From positions 62,001-126,000 of the forward strand of contig CAZZAM010000001.1 of NCBI GenBank assembly GCA_964652775.1: DNA of 64,000 nt. Direction: 5' to 3'. Source of the DNA: UBA11346 sp038060575. Lineage in GTDB: Bacteria > Planctomycetota > UBA11346. This document shows positions 45,596 through 55,170 of this stretch, one piece after another. How positions within the stretch are numbered: position 1 is the stretch's first letter; each line of letters starts with the position of its first letter. The notes beneath the pieces were generated by a model. It searched no databases. It saw only the letters and a program-made list of their open reading frames with translations, and was not told the origin of the DNA. The position numbers were made by a program, and so were the translations under genes.

Positions 45596-45735
45596 GACAT
45601 AATTTTCTCGTCGATTCATCGCGTTTTCTGCGCGATAGTCAGCAACTTGTAACCCCCACCTGCGATTGATACGGTCCGCAGCCACCCATCCTCCACCCGT
45701 TCCTGTCGGGTGGTTTGCAGCGACACTCAACCGTC

Positions 45736-47145
45736 ATGCGCATCGTCCTTATCTTGATCCTGGTGACTACGGTCCTGCATGCGGGCCAACCCAAGACTCC
45801 GGCCCCGCTACCCAACGACGTTCCAACTGCCGCAGAGCTGGCAGCATTGGATCTGATCAACCTCTACCGCATCAAAACCCGCGAAGCCCAGTATGTCATC
45901 GATGGTGTGTTTCGTGAATACACAGGTAAGAATGGTGAATTTTTTGGCGGCGCGCCGCGCTACGAGTGGGAGAACGCGTCATCCAAACGAGTCGCTGGCG
46001 AGATATCTCCGCTCGTCCTCAACCCTGTTCTGATCAAGGCCGCCCGCACCCTGCTTGCCAGCAAGGCTACCTGGACCAACAAACAACCATTCCCCTTCGC
46101 TGAGACATTCAAAGCAGCTGGCTACACACCGGATGGCAATGGACTCATCCTCATTGGCTCAGACATGTCTTCGGTACGCAGTGCGTTCACCAAGGCGGTT
46201 ACCAACGTCAATGCCGAGACCATACTCAACAAGGGAGAGAAGAACGAAAAAATTATTCACACGTTCGTCGGTCGCGATGCGCTCACTGCCACATGGCGTG
46301 AAGCCGGAATCGCGGTCGATGAAACCGGCGGTAAATGCTCGGTTGTTTTTGTTATAGGAACCGGCTCCGCCCCGCGTTACCTCGGCGGCATTGCCTATGT
46401 CGATGCCAATCACAATGGAACCTGTGATCCAGGCGAGGCTAAACCTGGTGTCAAAGTCACCGCCGGCGAAGTCACGACAACCAGTGGCCCGACCGGAGCC
46501 TGGTGGATGACGCTGAAAAACACCAACGAAGTCGACGCCGTCTTCACCGTCGATGGCCTCACCGGCACAGTCAAGGTGCCGTCTGCGCCGACCAACGTGG
46601 TCATCTCCTGGCGAGTCCCCAACACCACTGACATGAAAAACGTCGACAAGTTGATCGCTGACAACGAAAAAGGGAGCAAAGAGAAGGACGAGGAGAAACG
46701 CAGAAAAGCGTTGTCCATCGTGCTGGCTGGCACCCGCATGTCGATTCTTGACGACGAACACCAACGCAAAGTCGATGCGTTCATCCAACCGATCAAAGAG
46801 GACTATGACGAACTGCTGCGCAAGGCCTTGTCCGTCATGGGCGAGGAGGAGCAGACCTACAAGAAGCGCATCACTGAATTCAAATTGCCCTGGAAAGGAT
46901 GCTTTATCACGTGGTTTAAGGAGATCGACAACCTCTACCAACTGCGACTGCAAGTGAACGGCCTGTCCCTTGCTCCAGCCAGCAAACGCACCGCGACGGT
47001 GCCTGCGTTGACGGCCGCACTCGTGAAGGCAAGTGCCACCAGCAGCGACCCCATCCTGCAAGAGCAGTTCGATACCCTGAAGGTCAATTTGGAAAATCTC
47101 CCTCCGCCTCCCGTCGAGGCGCCGAAGCCTGCCAAAAAACCATAA
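45736..47145 (+). CDS. Exported CAP-like/SdrD_B-like protein, copy A
   Basis: This 469-residue protein has a signal peptide (MRIVLILILVTTVLHAG). Residues 30-215 resemble a degenerate CAP/SCP domain (DLINLYRIKTREAQ and SPLVLNPVLIKAARTLL). A prealbumin-like module follows with YVDANHNGTCDPGEAKPGVKV at 221-241, typical of SdrD_B/calcium-loop domains. A charged helical region at about 297-420 and a proline-rich tail (LPPPPVEAPKP) complete it. The function is unknown; an extracellular or periplasmic structural role is a guess. A paralogue starts 40 bases downstream. The in-frame ATG at 45715 adds only seven residues before the signal. Confidence 0.65.
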   Translation: MRIVLILILVTTVLHAGQPKTPAPLPNDVPTAAELAALDLINLYRIKTREAQYVIDGVFREYTGKNGEFFGGAPRYEWENASSKRVAGEISPLVLNPVLIKAARTLLASKATWTNKQPFPFAETFKAAGYTPDGNGLILIGSDMSSVRSAFTKAVTNVNAETILNKGEKNEKIIHTFVGRDALTATWREAGIAVDETGGKCSVVFVIGTGSAPRYLGGIAYVDANHNGTCDPGEAKPGVKVTAGEVTTTSGPTGAWWMTLKNTNEVDAVFTVDGLTGTVKVPSAPTNVVISWRVPNTTDMKNVDKLIADNEKGSKEKDEEKRRKALSIVLAGTRMSILDDEHQRKVDAFIQPIKEDYDELLRKALSVMGEEEQTYKKRITEFKLPWKGCFITWFKEIDNLYQLRLQVNGLSLAPASKRTATVPALTAALVKASATSSDPILQEQFDTLKVNLENLPPPPVEAPKPAKKP

Positions 47146-47184
47146 ATCGTTTCCTTTTTTCATCCCCGGACATGCTGCTCGCCT

Positions 47185-48591
47185 ATGCGTATCATCGCCG
47201 TGTGCTGTCTTCTCCTGCCGTCGCTGCTAAGTGCTGTTCAAGCACCACCAGTCGCCAAAAGTACGCCAGGTCAGCCGACCGAAGCCGAAGTCACCGCGCT
47301 CGGACTGCTCAATCTGTACCGCATGAAGACGCGCGAAGCCGAATACATCATCGATGGCATTCTCCAGGAACACGAACAGCGGAAGGTGTATCTCTTCCCT
47401 CGCGATATGGGCAGTCAGTGGGTGGTGGCGCGGAAAAAGCCTGAAGGCCTGATTTCACCCGTCGTCATCAATCCGGCGCTGATGACGGTCGCCCGCACGC
47501 TACTGAGCCAAAAGGTAAAATGGGTCAACAAGCAGCCCGTCCCCTTCGCGGAACCGTTTCGCACTGCCGGCTACACGCCGGATACCAAGGGACTCATCCT
47601 GATCGGTTCCGAGTGCACATCGTTACGGGTCGCGTTCGTGCAATCGCTGGTCAACATCGTCGGCGAAGTCATGGCCAACAAAGGAACCAAGACCGAAACA
47701 CTGATTCCTGTATTCGCCGGGCGCGAATCGCTTCAGGCCCCATGGCGCGAAGCCGGAGTCGCCGTTGAAGAATCTGGTGGCAAATGCTCGCTCGTCATCG
47801 TCCTCGGCACTGGCGCCGCCATGCGCTATGTCGGCGGAATAACCTACGCTGATGCAAACCACAACGGCGTGTGCGATCCCGGCGAGGCCAAAGCCGGCGT
47901 GAAGATCACTGCGGGCGATCTTTCGGCCACCAGCGGGCCGGCCGGTGCCTGGTGGATTCCGCTCACTAAAACCGATGAAATGGACATCGTCTTCACCGTC
48001 GATGGCTTGACTGGCACGCGAAAAATCCCCCTCGCAGCAGCCAGCGAGATCATCGATTGGCGCGTACCGAATGCGGCGGACATGAAAAACGCCGACAAAC
48101 TGCTCGCTGACAATGACAAGGCAGCCAAGGACAAGGACGAGGAAAAGCGCCGCAAAGCATTAGCTGCCGTCTTGGCTGGCACGCGCATGGCCATTCTCGA
48201 TGACGATCACCAGCACAAGGTGGATGCATTCATTCAACCGATCCGTGAAGACTATGACGAGCTCCTGCGCAAAGCACTCTCCACCATGGGCGAAGATGAA
48301 GCGACCTACAAGAAGCGCATGAATGAATACAAGTTACCCTGGAAGGGTTGTTTCACCGCCTGGTTCAAGGAGATCGACAGCCTCTATCAACTTCGTCAAC
48401 AGGTGAGTGACCTCAGCCTCGCCAAATCCGATAAGCGTACGGCCGCCATCCCCGGCCTAACCGCCACGTTGGCGAAAGCGATCGCGACCAGTACCGATCC
48501 GGTGCTGCAGGAACAATTCCAGACGGTGAAACTCAACTTGGATAATCTGCCGCCACCACCGGCCGAAACAGCGAAACCGCCAAAGAAGTAA
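47185..48591 (+). CDS. Exported CAP-like/SdrD_B-like protein, copy B
   Basis: This 468-residue protein has the same layout as copy A: signal peptide (MRIIAVCCLLLPSLLSAVQA), CAP-like region (LGLLNLYRMKTREAEYIIDG, SPVVINPALMTVARTLL), calcium-loop module YADANHNGVCDPGEAKAGVKI, charged helices (DKAAKDKDEEKRRKAL, DAFIQPIREDYDELLRKAL) and tail LPPPPAETAKPPKK. The C-terminal half is closer to copy A than the N-terminal half by eye, suggesting the helical part is under stronger constraint. Probably co-transcribed with copy A. Confidence 0.65.
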   Translation: MRIIAVCCLLLPSLLSAVQAPPVAKSTPGQPTEAEVTALGLLNLYRMKTREAEYIIDGILQEHEQRKVYLFPRDMGSQWVVARKKPEGLISPVVINPALMTVARTLLSQKVKWVNKQPVPFAEPFRTAGYTPDTKGLILIGSECTSLRVAFVQSLVNIVGEVMANKGTKTETLIPVFAGRESLQAPWREAGVAVEESGGKCSLVIVLGTGAAMRYVGGITYADANHNGVCDPGEAKAGVKITAGDLSATSGPAGAWWIPLTKTDEMDIVFTVDGLTGTRKIPLAAASEIIDWRVPNAADMKNADKLLADNDKAAKDKDEEKRRKALAAVLAGTRMAILDDDHQHKVDAFIQPIREDYDELLRKALSTMGEDEATYKKRMNEYKLPWKGCFTAWFKEIDSLYQLRQQVSDLSLAKSDKRTAAIPGLTATLAKAIATSTDPVLQEQFQTVKLNLDNLPPPPAETAKPPKK

Positions 48592-48730
48592 TCGCGCTTC
48601 CGGCCGACTTGTACGCCCGATCTGAACTGCCGTTGGCTCGGAGTTATCGGGTTGCAACCGCAACCCAGGTACGGCATCGTGTCCGCGTGCTGGCATTAGC
48701 TCAACCATCTCGATCAGTCGTCCGATCCTT

Positions 48731-51700
48731 ATGATGGATAGCGGCATCGACAGTAATTCCCTGGCGTATGCGCAACGGCACGGCGTCCTCTGTGCTCGCG
48801 TGCGCTGGACCTGGGGACAAATTGTTCTCGGTACGCTCGCCTTCAGTGCAGCCGTTTTTGCCCTGTATGCTGCTCCGATGGCAGCCTGGATTGTCCTCAG
48901 TTCGCTCATGGCCGTGTTGGCCGCAGCAACCTTGGGTCTGCGCCTGGCCGCGATGGCAGCAACAACGCTCCGTGATCCAACCATCACGATCACCAGCTCC
49001 GCAATTGCCGACGTTTCCCGCGACACCTTGCCGCGATACAGCGTTCTGGTTCCGCTGTATCGCGAACCTGAGGTTGTGCCGCATCTGCTCGCTGCCCTGC
49101 AAGCTATCGACTACCCAACTGATCGACTCGACATCCAGATCCTGATCGAGCCAGATGACCAGAACACCGCCGATGCCCTGGCCGCACACACCTTGCCGGC
49201 GCACATGCGCATCACCATCTCGCCACCGGGTGCTCCCCGCACCAAACCGCGCGCCTGCAACGTTGCGCTCACCCTGGCCACCGGCGACCTGCTGGTCATC
49301 TTCGACGCCGAAGATCGTCCCGAGCCAGATCAACTACTGAAGGCCGCCGTCGCCTATCGCAACCTGTCACCAGACGTTGTCTGTCTGCAATGCCGGCTCG
49401 ATCATTACAATTCCCAGCAGAGCATCGCCACCCGCTGGACAGCGATCGATTATCTCATGTGGTTTCGTCTGGTGCTGCCTGGATTACAGCTCCTTGGCGC
49501 GCCAATCCCGCTTGGCGGAACGTCCAATCATTTCCGCATTTCCGCGCTCCGCGAACTTGGTGGCTGGGATCCATTCAATGTCACCGAGGATTGCGACCTC
49601 GGCATGCGCATCGCCCGTCGTGGCTGGCAGACCCGCATGCTGGCCTCGACCACGTGGGAGGAAGGCATTGCCACGATTTCTGGCTGGATCGGTCAACGCT
49701 CGCGCTGGATCAAAGGCTATCTGCAAACCTGGATGGTTCACTCGCGCCGTGGTGCATTAGGCCAGTTCGGGCTGCGTGGTTTTGTGCTCATGGCCCTCAG
49801 CACGCTTGGATTAGTCGGCGCGCTCTTAGTGAATCCAATTGCCTGGCTTACCGTACTTCTGTGGCTCGCGATTGGTTGGAGCGTCGTCGACACACAGGAT
49901 CCACTGTCGGTCGCCAGTCTGGTCGTGACGCTTGGACTGTTGGTGGCAAATTTGGCAGTGACCGCAATCGCCGTGGTCACGTGTCTCCGTTTGCGCAGAC
50001 GCGACCTGATTGCCGCCGCCGCTATTTCCCCCGGCGCCTGGGTATTACAGAGTATTGCAGCCTGGAAAGCCGCTTGGGAATACGTGGTTAAACCGTTCCA
50101 TTGGGAAAAGACCCAGCACGGTCAGGCCGTTCATGATGTCGCCAAGACTTCAACCCGATACGCACTGCCATTGATGGTGGCAGCATCCGCTCTTGCCGCC
50201 GCCGTGTTGATCCTGGCCGGCAAGCGGATCGAAGAAGATATCCAGCGTCAACACGACGCGTGCGCCCCCGATCCACCACCGGTACAATTGGCTCTGCAAT
50301 ACACGCCTACCGAACAGCGGGCCACAGGACTCATTTCGGCCAACAATCCCAACCGGCCTAAAACATGGTCTGTCGTTGATGCCAGCAATCGACCACCATG
50401 CAGCCTGAGTGCGACATCGGCGGCACTACGCGCCACCGCCGAATTTCCCAAGTCCACTCTCGAATTGCTGAGCCAAGGCGAACGTGATCTTGGTGAGGTC
50501 GCAGCGCTCGCTATGGACGTCCAAGTCGCACCCGATGCCCCAGTTGATCTACGTGTCGCAATTCACTGGCGTGATGAAGATGGTCGTTGGTTTGAACACG
50601 TTTCGCCGCAGCGTTTGCTGATCGGTGGTGCCTGGACACGTCTTGAGTTTCCACTCCATGACGGGTCAGCTTGGCACGCCATGGGCCATCGGCGTGGCTG
50701 GCATGACGATCATCTGAGAAAAATAAGCGAGCTAGGCATTCGTTTCTTTTCGGCCCTGCCCTACACGGGTCCACTCACGATCGTGAATTTCCGCTCATTG
50801 CCGTTTCCAGAGTCTGAGCAGTCCACGCGATCGGCGATTCGTTTCGAGTCGCGGCAACCCGCACCAGCGCAAGTCGCCGTCATGTCACGCTGGCGACTCG
50901 ACTTTACCCTCGGTCATTCCTGGCTGAATCCATTCAATCCAGACGAAGTCGCGGTCGATGCCGAGATCACCACCCCAAGTGGCAGCGTTGAACTCATGCC
51001 TGCCTATTACTATCAAGACTACGAGCGCTTTCTGCGAAAGAATAAGGAAGAACTCGAAGCCATTGGATCGCCGGGCTGGCGTATTGATTATCGACCGCGT
51101 AATCCAGGGACGTACCGTTGGAAATTGCTCGTCACCGACCGCGGCAAGCCGGTCGGCAGTCAAGCCGCTGGAGAATTTACCGCCACTCCGGCCACCCACC
51201 CGGGGTACATCAAGCGCAGTCCAACTAAGCCTGACCTGTTGATGCGCGATGACGGCAGTTCCTATTATCCAATTGGTCAAAATCTCTGCCAAGCTGTCGA
51301 CCTCCAAGAGCCATTCCCGTATCCGTTTAAGGTCCAACCTGATCAAGGCAGTTACACTTACGATCGTTACATCCAGCGCATGGCTGAAGCCGGCATGAAT
51401 CTTGCCCGCGTGTGGATGACGCCGTGGTCTTACGGACTTGAAGGCAATCCCCGTTGGCAGGACTTCCATGGTCAAGGCAGGTACAATCTGGCGAATGCGT
51501 GGCGTCTGGATCACCTGCTCGACGACAGCGAAAAACGCGGCATCGACATTCTGCTGACCACCACGCACATGTCCGAGTTCAATACGCAATGGACCAGCAA
51601 GGCGTGGTACGATAGCGCCATGAACGTCAGCAACGGTGGTTGTTTGCGCCGGGCGGATGATTTCTTCACCTCTGCTGAAGTCATGAAGCAGTATCGCCAC

Positions 51701-52564
51701 CGCATGCGCTATCTTGTCGCACGCTGGGGCAGTCGCCCCAACATCGTTGCCTGGGAGTTTTTCGGCGAAACCAACCTGATGCCAGGATATACGGAAGCAC
51801 TCAGCGCACGCTGGCACAGCGAACTGGCCAAGTTCGTCGAACAGTTGGACGCTGGCCGTCATCTTATTTTCACCCACTGCCACAACTGGCAGGAAGGGCA
51901 CAAGCTGTGGGCGCTGCCCGAAATCGACTGCGTGCAGGGCAATGGTTATATCCGTCCGCCCAACCACACCCCGAACCATGTGATCAACTACGACAACTAT
52001 CTCCAAGAAGTCGTACGCTACAAAAAACCGGTACTAGTTGCTGAATTTGGTGGTCGCTCAGAACTTGGCGCTCCATCGTTTGACTACCTCGAAGCTCAGT
52101 TGCATAGTGGAATCTGGGCCTCACTCGTCGAACCATTCGCCGGCTTGGCATTGCACTGGTGGTGGAACTTCGTCGATGGCGCCAACCTCTATCCGCATTA
52201 TCGCGGACTGGCTAACTTCGCAGCCGGGATCGATCGCATCGCTCATGATTACCGACAAGTAAAACCTACCATCATCTCTGCGCGGTCACGGCTGGCCGCT
52301 GCTGGTATGCAGGACAGTAATTCTGGCTTCTACTGGATATACGACCTCGAAATTTTTGAGAACTGGAAGAATGTCCCAACCACAGCCAATGCCCGCATCG
52401 AATTGCACAATCTCAAACCCGGTCTGTATCGCCTCGAGTTCTGGGACACCATGGCCGGAAAGACGGTTGCCGTGCGCGAAGAAACCCTCAGTGCCGATCC
52501 GACCATCGCGCTGCCTCCCGTACCACGCGATTTAGCCCTGAAAATCTCCTTACGCTTACCGTAA
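48731..52564 (+). CDS. Membrane GT2 glycosyltransferase fused to an external GH5-like glycoside hydrolase
   Basis: This is a single 1277-residue frame. Two membrane helices (30-76) are followed by a cytoplasmic GT2 synthase domain at about 101-330 with LIEPDD (142-143), FDAED (192-195), TEDCD (286-290) and QRSRW (322-326). More membrane helices follow at about 349-445, and a last one at 478-497. The remaining 780 residues should lie outside: a CBM-like beta-domain at 560-690, a DUF5060-like domain at about 725-820, then a TIM-barrel hydrolase at 840-1170 with probable acid/base Glu1013 (WEFFGETN) and nucleophile Glu1105 (VLVAEFGG), and a C-terminal beta-domain. It resembles a processive polysaccharide synthase carrying its own trimming enzyme. 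The GH105-like gene follows by 100 bases. Confidence 0.85.
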   Translation: MMDSGIDSNSLAYAQRHGVLCARVRWTWGQIVLGTLAFSAAVFALYAAPMAAWIVLSSLMAVLAAATLGLRLAAMAATTLRDPTITITSSAIADVSRDTLPRYSVLVPLYREPEVVPHLLAALQAIDYPTDRLDIQILIEPDDQNTADALAAHTLPAHMRITISPPGAPRTKPRACNVALTLATGDLLVIFDAEDRPEPDQLLKAAVAYRNLSPDVVCLQCRLDHYNSQQSIATRWTAIDYLMWFRLVLPGLQLLGAPIPLGGTSNHFRISALRELGGWDPFNVTEDCDLGMRIARRGWQTRMLASTTWEEGIATISGWIGQRSRWIKGYLQTWMVHSRRGALGQFGLRGFVLMALSTLGLVGALLVNPIAWLTVLLWLAIGWSVVDTQDPLSVASLVVTLGLLVANLAVTAIAVVTCLRLRRRDLIAAAAISPGAWVLQSIAAWKAAWEYVVKPFHWEKTQHGQAVHDVAKTSTRYALPLMVAASALAAAVLILAGKRIEEDIQRQHDACAPDPPPVQLALQYTPTEQRATGLISANNPNRPKTWSVVDASNRPPCSLSATSAALRATAEFPKSTLELLSQGERDLGEVAALAMDVQVAPDAPVDLRVAIHWRDEDGRWFEHVSPQRLLIGGAWTRLEFPLHDGSAWHAMGHRRGWHDDHLRKISELGIRFFSALPYTGPLTIVNFRSLPFPESEQSTRSAIRFESRQPAPAQVAVMSRWRLDFTLGHSWLNPFNPDEVAVDAEITTPSGSVELMPAYYYQDYERFLRKNKEELEAIGSPGWRIDYRPRNPGTYRWKLLVTDRGKPVGSQAAGEFTATPATHPGYIKRSPTKPDLLMRDDGSSYYPIGQNLCQAVDLQEPFPYPFKVQPDQGSYTYDRYIQRMAEAGMNLARVWMTPWSYGLEGNPRWQDFHGQGRYNLANAWRLDHLLDDSEKRGIDILLTTTHMSEFNTQWTSKAWYDSAMNVSNGGCLRRADDFFTSAEVMKQYRHRMRYLVARWGSRPNIVAWEFFGETNLMPGYTEALSARWHSELAKFVEQLDAGRHLIFTHCHNWQEGHKLWALPEIDCVQGNGYIRPPNHTPNHVINYDNYLQEVVRYKKPVLVAEFGGRSELGAPSFDYLEAQLHSGIWASLVEPFAGLALHWWWNFVDGANLYPHYRGLANFAAGIDRIAHDYRQVKPTIISARSRLAAAGMQDSNSGFYWIYDLEIFENWKNVPTTANARIELHNLKPGLYRLEFWDTMAGKTVAVREETLSADPTIALPPVPRDLALKISLRLP

Positions 52565-52664
52565 GAAATTCGTGATACGGATAAGCCTCGCTGCATGTCA
52601 TCACGCTTGAGCATACATCGAAACCCAGAAGCTGACGCCCCACCTGCCATCGTTGGAGTCGTAC

Positions 52665-53735
52665 ATGCCATCTGCATCGTCATCCCCCGTTCCCAGTGTC
52701 AGCGTCATCCAAGCCGCTTGTGAACGCATCGCAGTCCGCATGCGCGACGTGCAAGAACGGCGTTACTACACTTGGATGCTGGCGGTCGAAGGCATCATCA
52801 ACTTCAGCACGATAACTGGCGACGCCACCTGGCGCGCCTTTGCCGAGCAGGACATCGCGCAACGGAATTGGCAGCCAGACACCAAAGTGCCCTGGCGCGA
52901 AGAACCGTTCGTCAGTCTGTCCTGGGCGTGGGCCAATGCGACCGGCGACCCCAAACGCATGGCGTCATACGTTGAAGGCACGCGCGACCTGATCCGCGAA
53001 CTGCCACGTACGCCAGACAACCTTATCACCCATCCGCGCGGCGTAGCCCGTGGCGGTGGGAATGCCGTGCTGCTTGACAGTTTCCAGGAATACGCAGGCC
53101 GCATGGCACGTGCTGCGAAGGCCTCTGGCGATTCATCATTCATCACTGAATGCGTGGATCAGGTGAGCAAGCACCGCGCACTCATGCGCGATCCCACGAC
53201 TGGACTGTGGTGTCAGGGCCGTGGCTGGTTGTCTGGTCAACCGATGACCCTGTCACCGGGAACCTGGTCGCGCGGCCAAGGTTGGCTGCTGCGTGGACTC
53301 TCGGCCGCGACCGAAGCATTGCCGCGAAGCGATCCAGCGTACACCGCCATTCGCACGATCTTTATCGAAGCCGTCGATGCCGCGTGCGCTCGCCAGCAAC
53401 CGTCCGGAATGTGGCATGCGCTGCCGCATCGCCCAGCCACCGAAAGTGGGCCAGAGGCCAGCGGCACGGCATTTATTGCAGCCGCGATCCTGCGCGCCAT
53501 TCGCACCGGTGTATTGCCAGCGACACCATACCGTGATCACGCGTGGCGTGCGATCAGCGCCCTAGTTCCACGAGTTGACGCCAATGGCATGGTCCACGAC
53601 GCCTGCCCTGGCCCGGGTCCACTCGAAAAGGAAGAACCCTGGTTAGTGCCGAAATTCCCGCCTGGCGACGTGCACGGTTCCGGCACCATGCTGGAGGCGC
53701 TGGTCGAAGCGCTACGGATGTCCAAGCAAGCATAG
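52665..53735 (+). CDS. GH105/GH88-like unsaturated uronyl hydrolase
   Basis: This 356-residue (alpha/alpha)6-barrel protein has VLLDSFQEYAGRMARAAKASGD, GTWSRGQGWLLRGLSAATE and EASGTAFIAAAI, corresponding to the conserved Asp and the WxRGxGW and ETSGT motifs of the YteR/YesR family. The enzymes hydrate and release the unsaturated uronic acid left by polysaccharide lyases. No signal peptide, so probably cytoplasmic. I use ATG 52665 (GGAG seven bases upstream), four codons inside a TTG start. It fits with the heparinase-like lyase at 34312 and may serve the glycan handled by the GT-GH fusion. Confidence 0.82.
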   Translation: MPSASSSPVPSVSVIQAACERIAVRMRDVQERRYYTWMLAVEGIINFSTITGDATWRAFAEQDIAQRNWQPDTKVPWREEPFVSLSWAWANATGDPKRMASYVEGTRDLIRELPRTPDNLITHPRGVARGGGNAVLLDSFQEYAGRMARAAKASGDSSFITECVDQVSKHRALMRDPTTGLWCQGRGWLSGQPMTLSPGTWSRGQGWLLRGLSAATEALPRSDPAYTAIRTIFIEAVDAACARQQPSGMWHALPHRPATESGPEASGTAFIAAAILRAIRTGVLPATPYRDHAWRAISALVPRVDANGMVHDACPGPGPLEKEEPWLVPKFPPGDVHGSGTMLEALVEALRMSKQA

Positions 53736-53751
53736 GCCAGTTCGAAACCCG

Positions 53752-55170
53752 TTACTGAGCAACAGCCAAAATATCGTCAATCACATCGTCCGCCGTGTAT
53801 GGCCTCTCGGGACGGAAGAATCGACGCAGCTGCAGGAGGTCGTCACCGGCAGTGATGATCGGCAGTTCGAGGTCGTTGCTGCCATGACCGATCACATGCG
53901 GATGACCAGCCGACGCCGTGAGTCCATGACATAGGCAACGTCGCCCTTCGCAGTCCTCGACCGTGCCGCCTTTGGCGATGAACTGGGCGATTGGCTCAGC
54001 GGCGCAGCGCCAACCAACTTCACCATCCGGTTTGCTGTAGGCTTGGCGCAGATACCCCAATGAACAGGTACGACGCTGCCGGATATCAGCAGCGCGGGCT
54101 GGTTCGGTACCAGCAAGCTGGACGAGTTTGAATGGGAATCCCGTGGGTGATGCGCGTGGATCGGTAAAGAGGGTCGCCTCGTTTGCTGCAACCGCAGCAA
54201 GCACCGCCGAGCGCAGATCCTCACGCAGGCCAGATTCAGCGCAGAATGCGAACGCCGTCCCGACCTGCACGCCACAGGCACCGGCTTTCAGCGCCAGCGC
54301 CAGCTCCTCAGCCGTTGCCCGACCGCCAGCAAGCCAGAATGGAATGCCCAGTGAGCGCATCCGTGCAAGATCGACGCTATCGCGTGGTCCATACACCGGC
54401 TCGCCGATGGAACTGAGACCACCACCACCACGTGGCGGCGCATTGTGCCCACCAGCGCATGGAGCTTCGACGACAAATCCATCGACTCCGCCGGATCGCT
54501 TCAGCGACATCGCCAGTACATCCGAGCTGACAATGGCGATGAAGCGCGGCCGACGCAGCTCGATAGTTGGCGTACCGAACATCGTGGGATCAAATGGAAC
54601 CAGCGTTATCGGACCACCATCGACTGCGAGGCGTAAGGAGGCCACGCGTCCAGCCGCCAAGAGATCGAGATATCCTGGCACATCGCGCGGAATTCCAGCA
54701 CCCATCAAGACCCAATCCACGCCGGCCAACATGGCACCGTAGATGACAGGTAGCGTCGGCAGCGGAATTTTCTCCAGCAGGTTGATGCCCACTTGGCCAC
54801 CAGATTCCTTGGCGAGCGCCACCTCGGCGTACGCCGCAGCGACGGTCAGTTCCAACAACTCGCGCGATGGTTCAAGCGAGAACATGGTCAGCGGCTTGTA
54901 AACACCCGGAGCAGGCAGACCGGTTGGTCGAAACCAGGCATCCACAATGCGCTCGCCCAGTCCAGGAATTGGGCAGCGTGCCAACACCCGCCGCAGGTCG
55001 CCACCAGGATCACCTTCTTGCAGACGGCAGGCAACCGCACGCTCAATCGCCGTGCCGGATACAACTCCGAGATGCCCACGCCGCGCAACCGCACGCGCTA
55101 GTCGCCAAGAGCCGATCGCGGCACCCATGCCTCCCTGGATGATCGTGGGAAGCGTACCAGATGGTGTCAT
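53752..55170 (-). CDS. Nitronate monooxygenase/PfaD-like FMN enzyme
   Basis: This 472-residue TIM-barrel flavoprotein of the NMO/2-nitropropane dioxygenase superfamily shows IIQGGMGAAIGSWRLARAVARRG at the N-terminus, VDGFVVEAPCAGGHNAPP in the centre and GGRATAEELALALKAGACGVQVGTAF with the phosphate-binding glycines. It is longer than typical NMO (about 320-360) because of a C-terminal extension with cysteines (RQRRTCSLGYLR, CEGRRCLCHG), which recalls PfaD-like trans-enoyl reductases and related enzymes. No polyketide genes are near. It stands alone and converges with the GH105-like gene. Confidence 0.75.
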   Translation of the reverse strand: MTPSGTLPTIIQGGMGAAIGSWRLARAVARRGHLGVVSGTAIERAVACRLQEGDPGGDLRRVLARCPIPGLGERIVDAWFRPTGLPAPGVYKPLTMFSLEPSRELLELTVAAAYAEVALAKESGGQVGINLLEKIPLPTLPVIYGAMLAGVDWVLMGAGIPRDVPGYLDLLAAGRVASLRLAVDGGPITLVPFDPTMFGTPTIELRRPRFIAIVSSDVLAMSLKRSGGVDGFVVEAPCAGGHNAPPRGGGGLSSIGEPVYGPRDSVDLARMRSLGIPFWLAGGRATAEELALALKAGACGVQVGTAFAFCAESGLREDLRSAVLAAVAANEATLFTDPRASPTGFPFKLVQLAGTEPARAADIRQRRTCSLGYLRQAYSKPDGEVGWRCAAEPIAQFIAKGGTVEDCEGRRCLCHGLTASAGHPHVIGHGSNDLELPIITAGDDLLQLRRFFRPERPYTADDVIDDILAVAQ

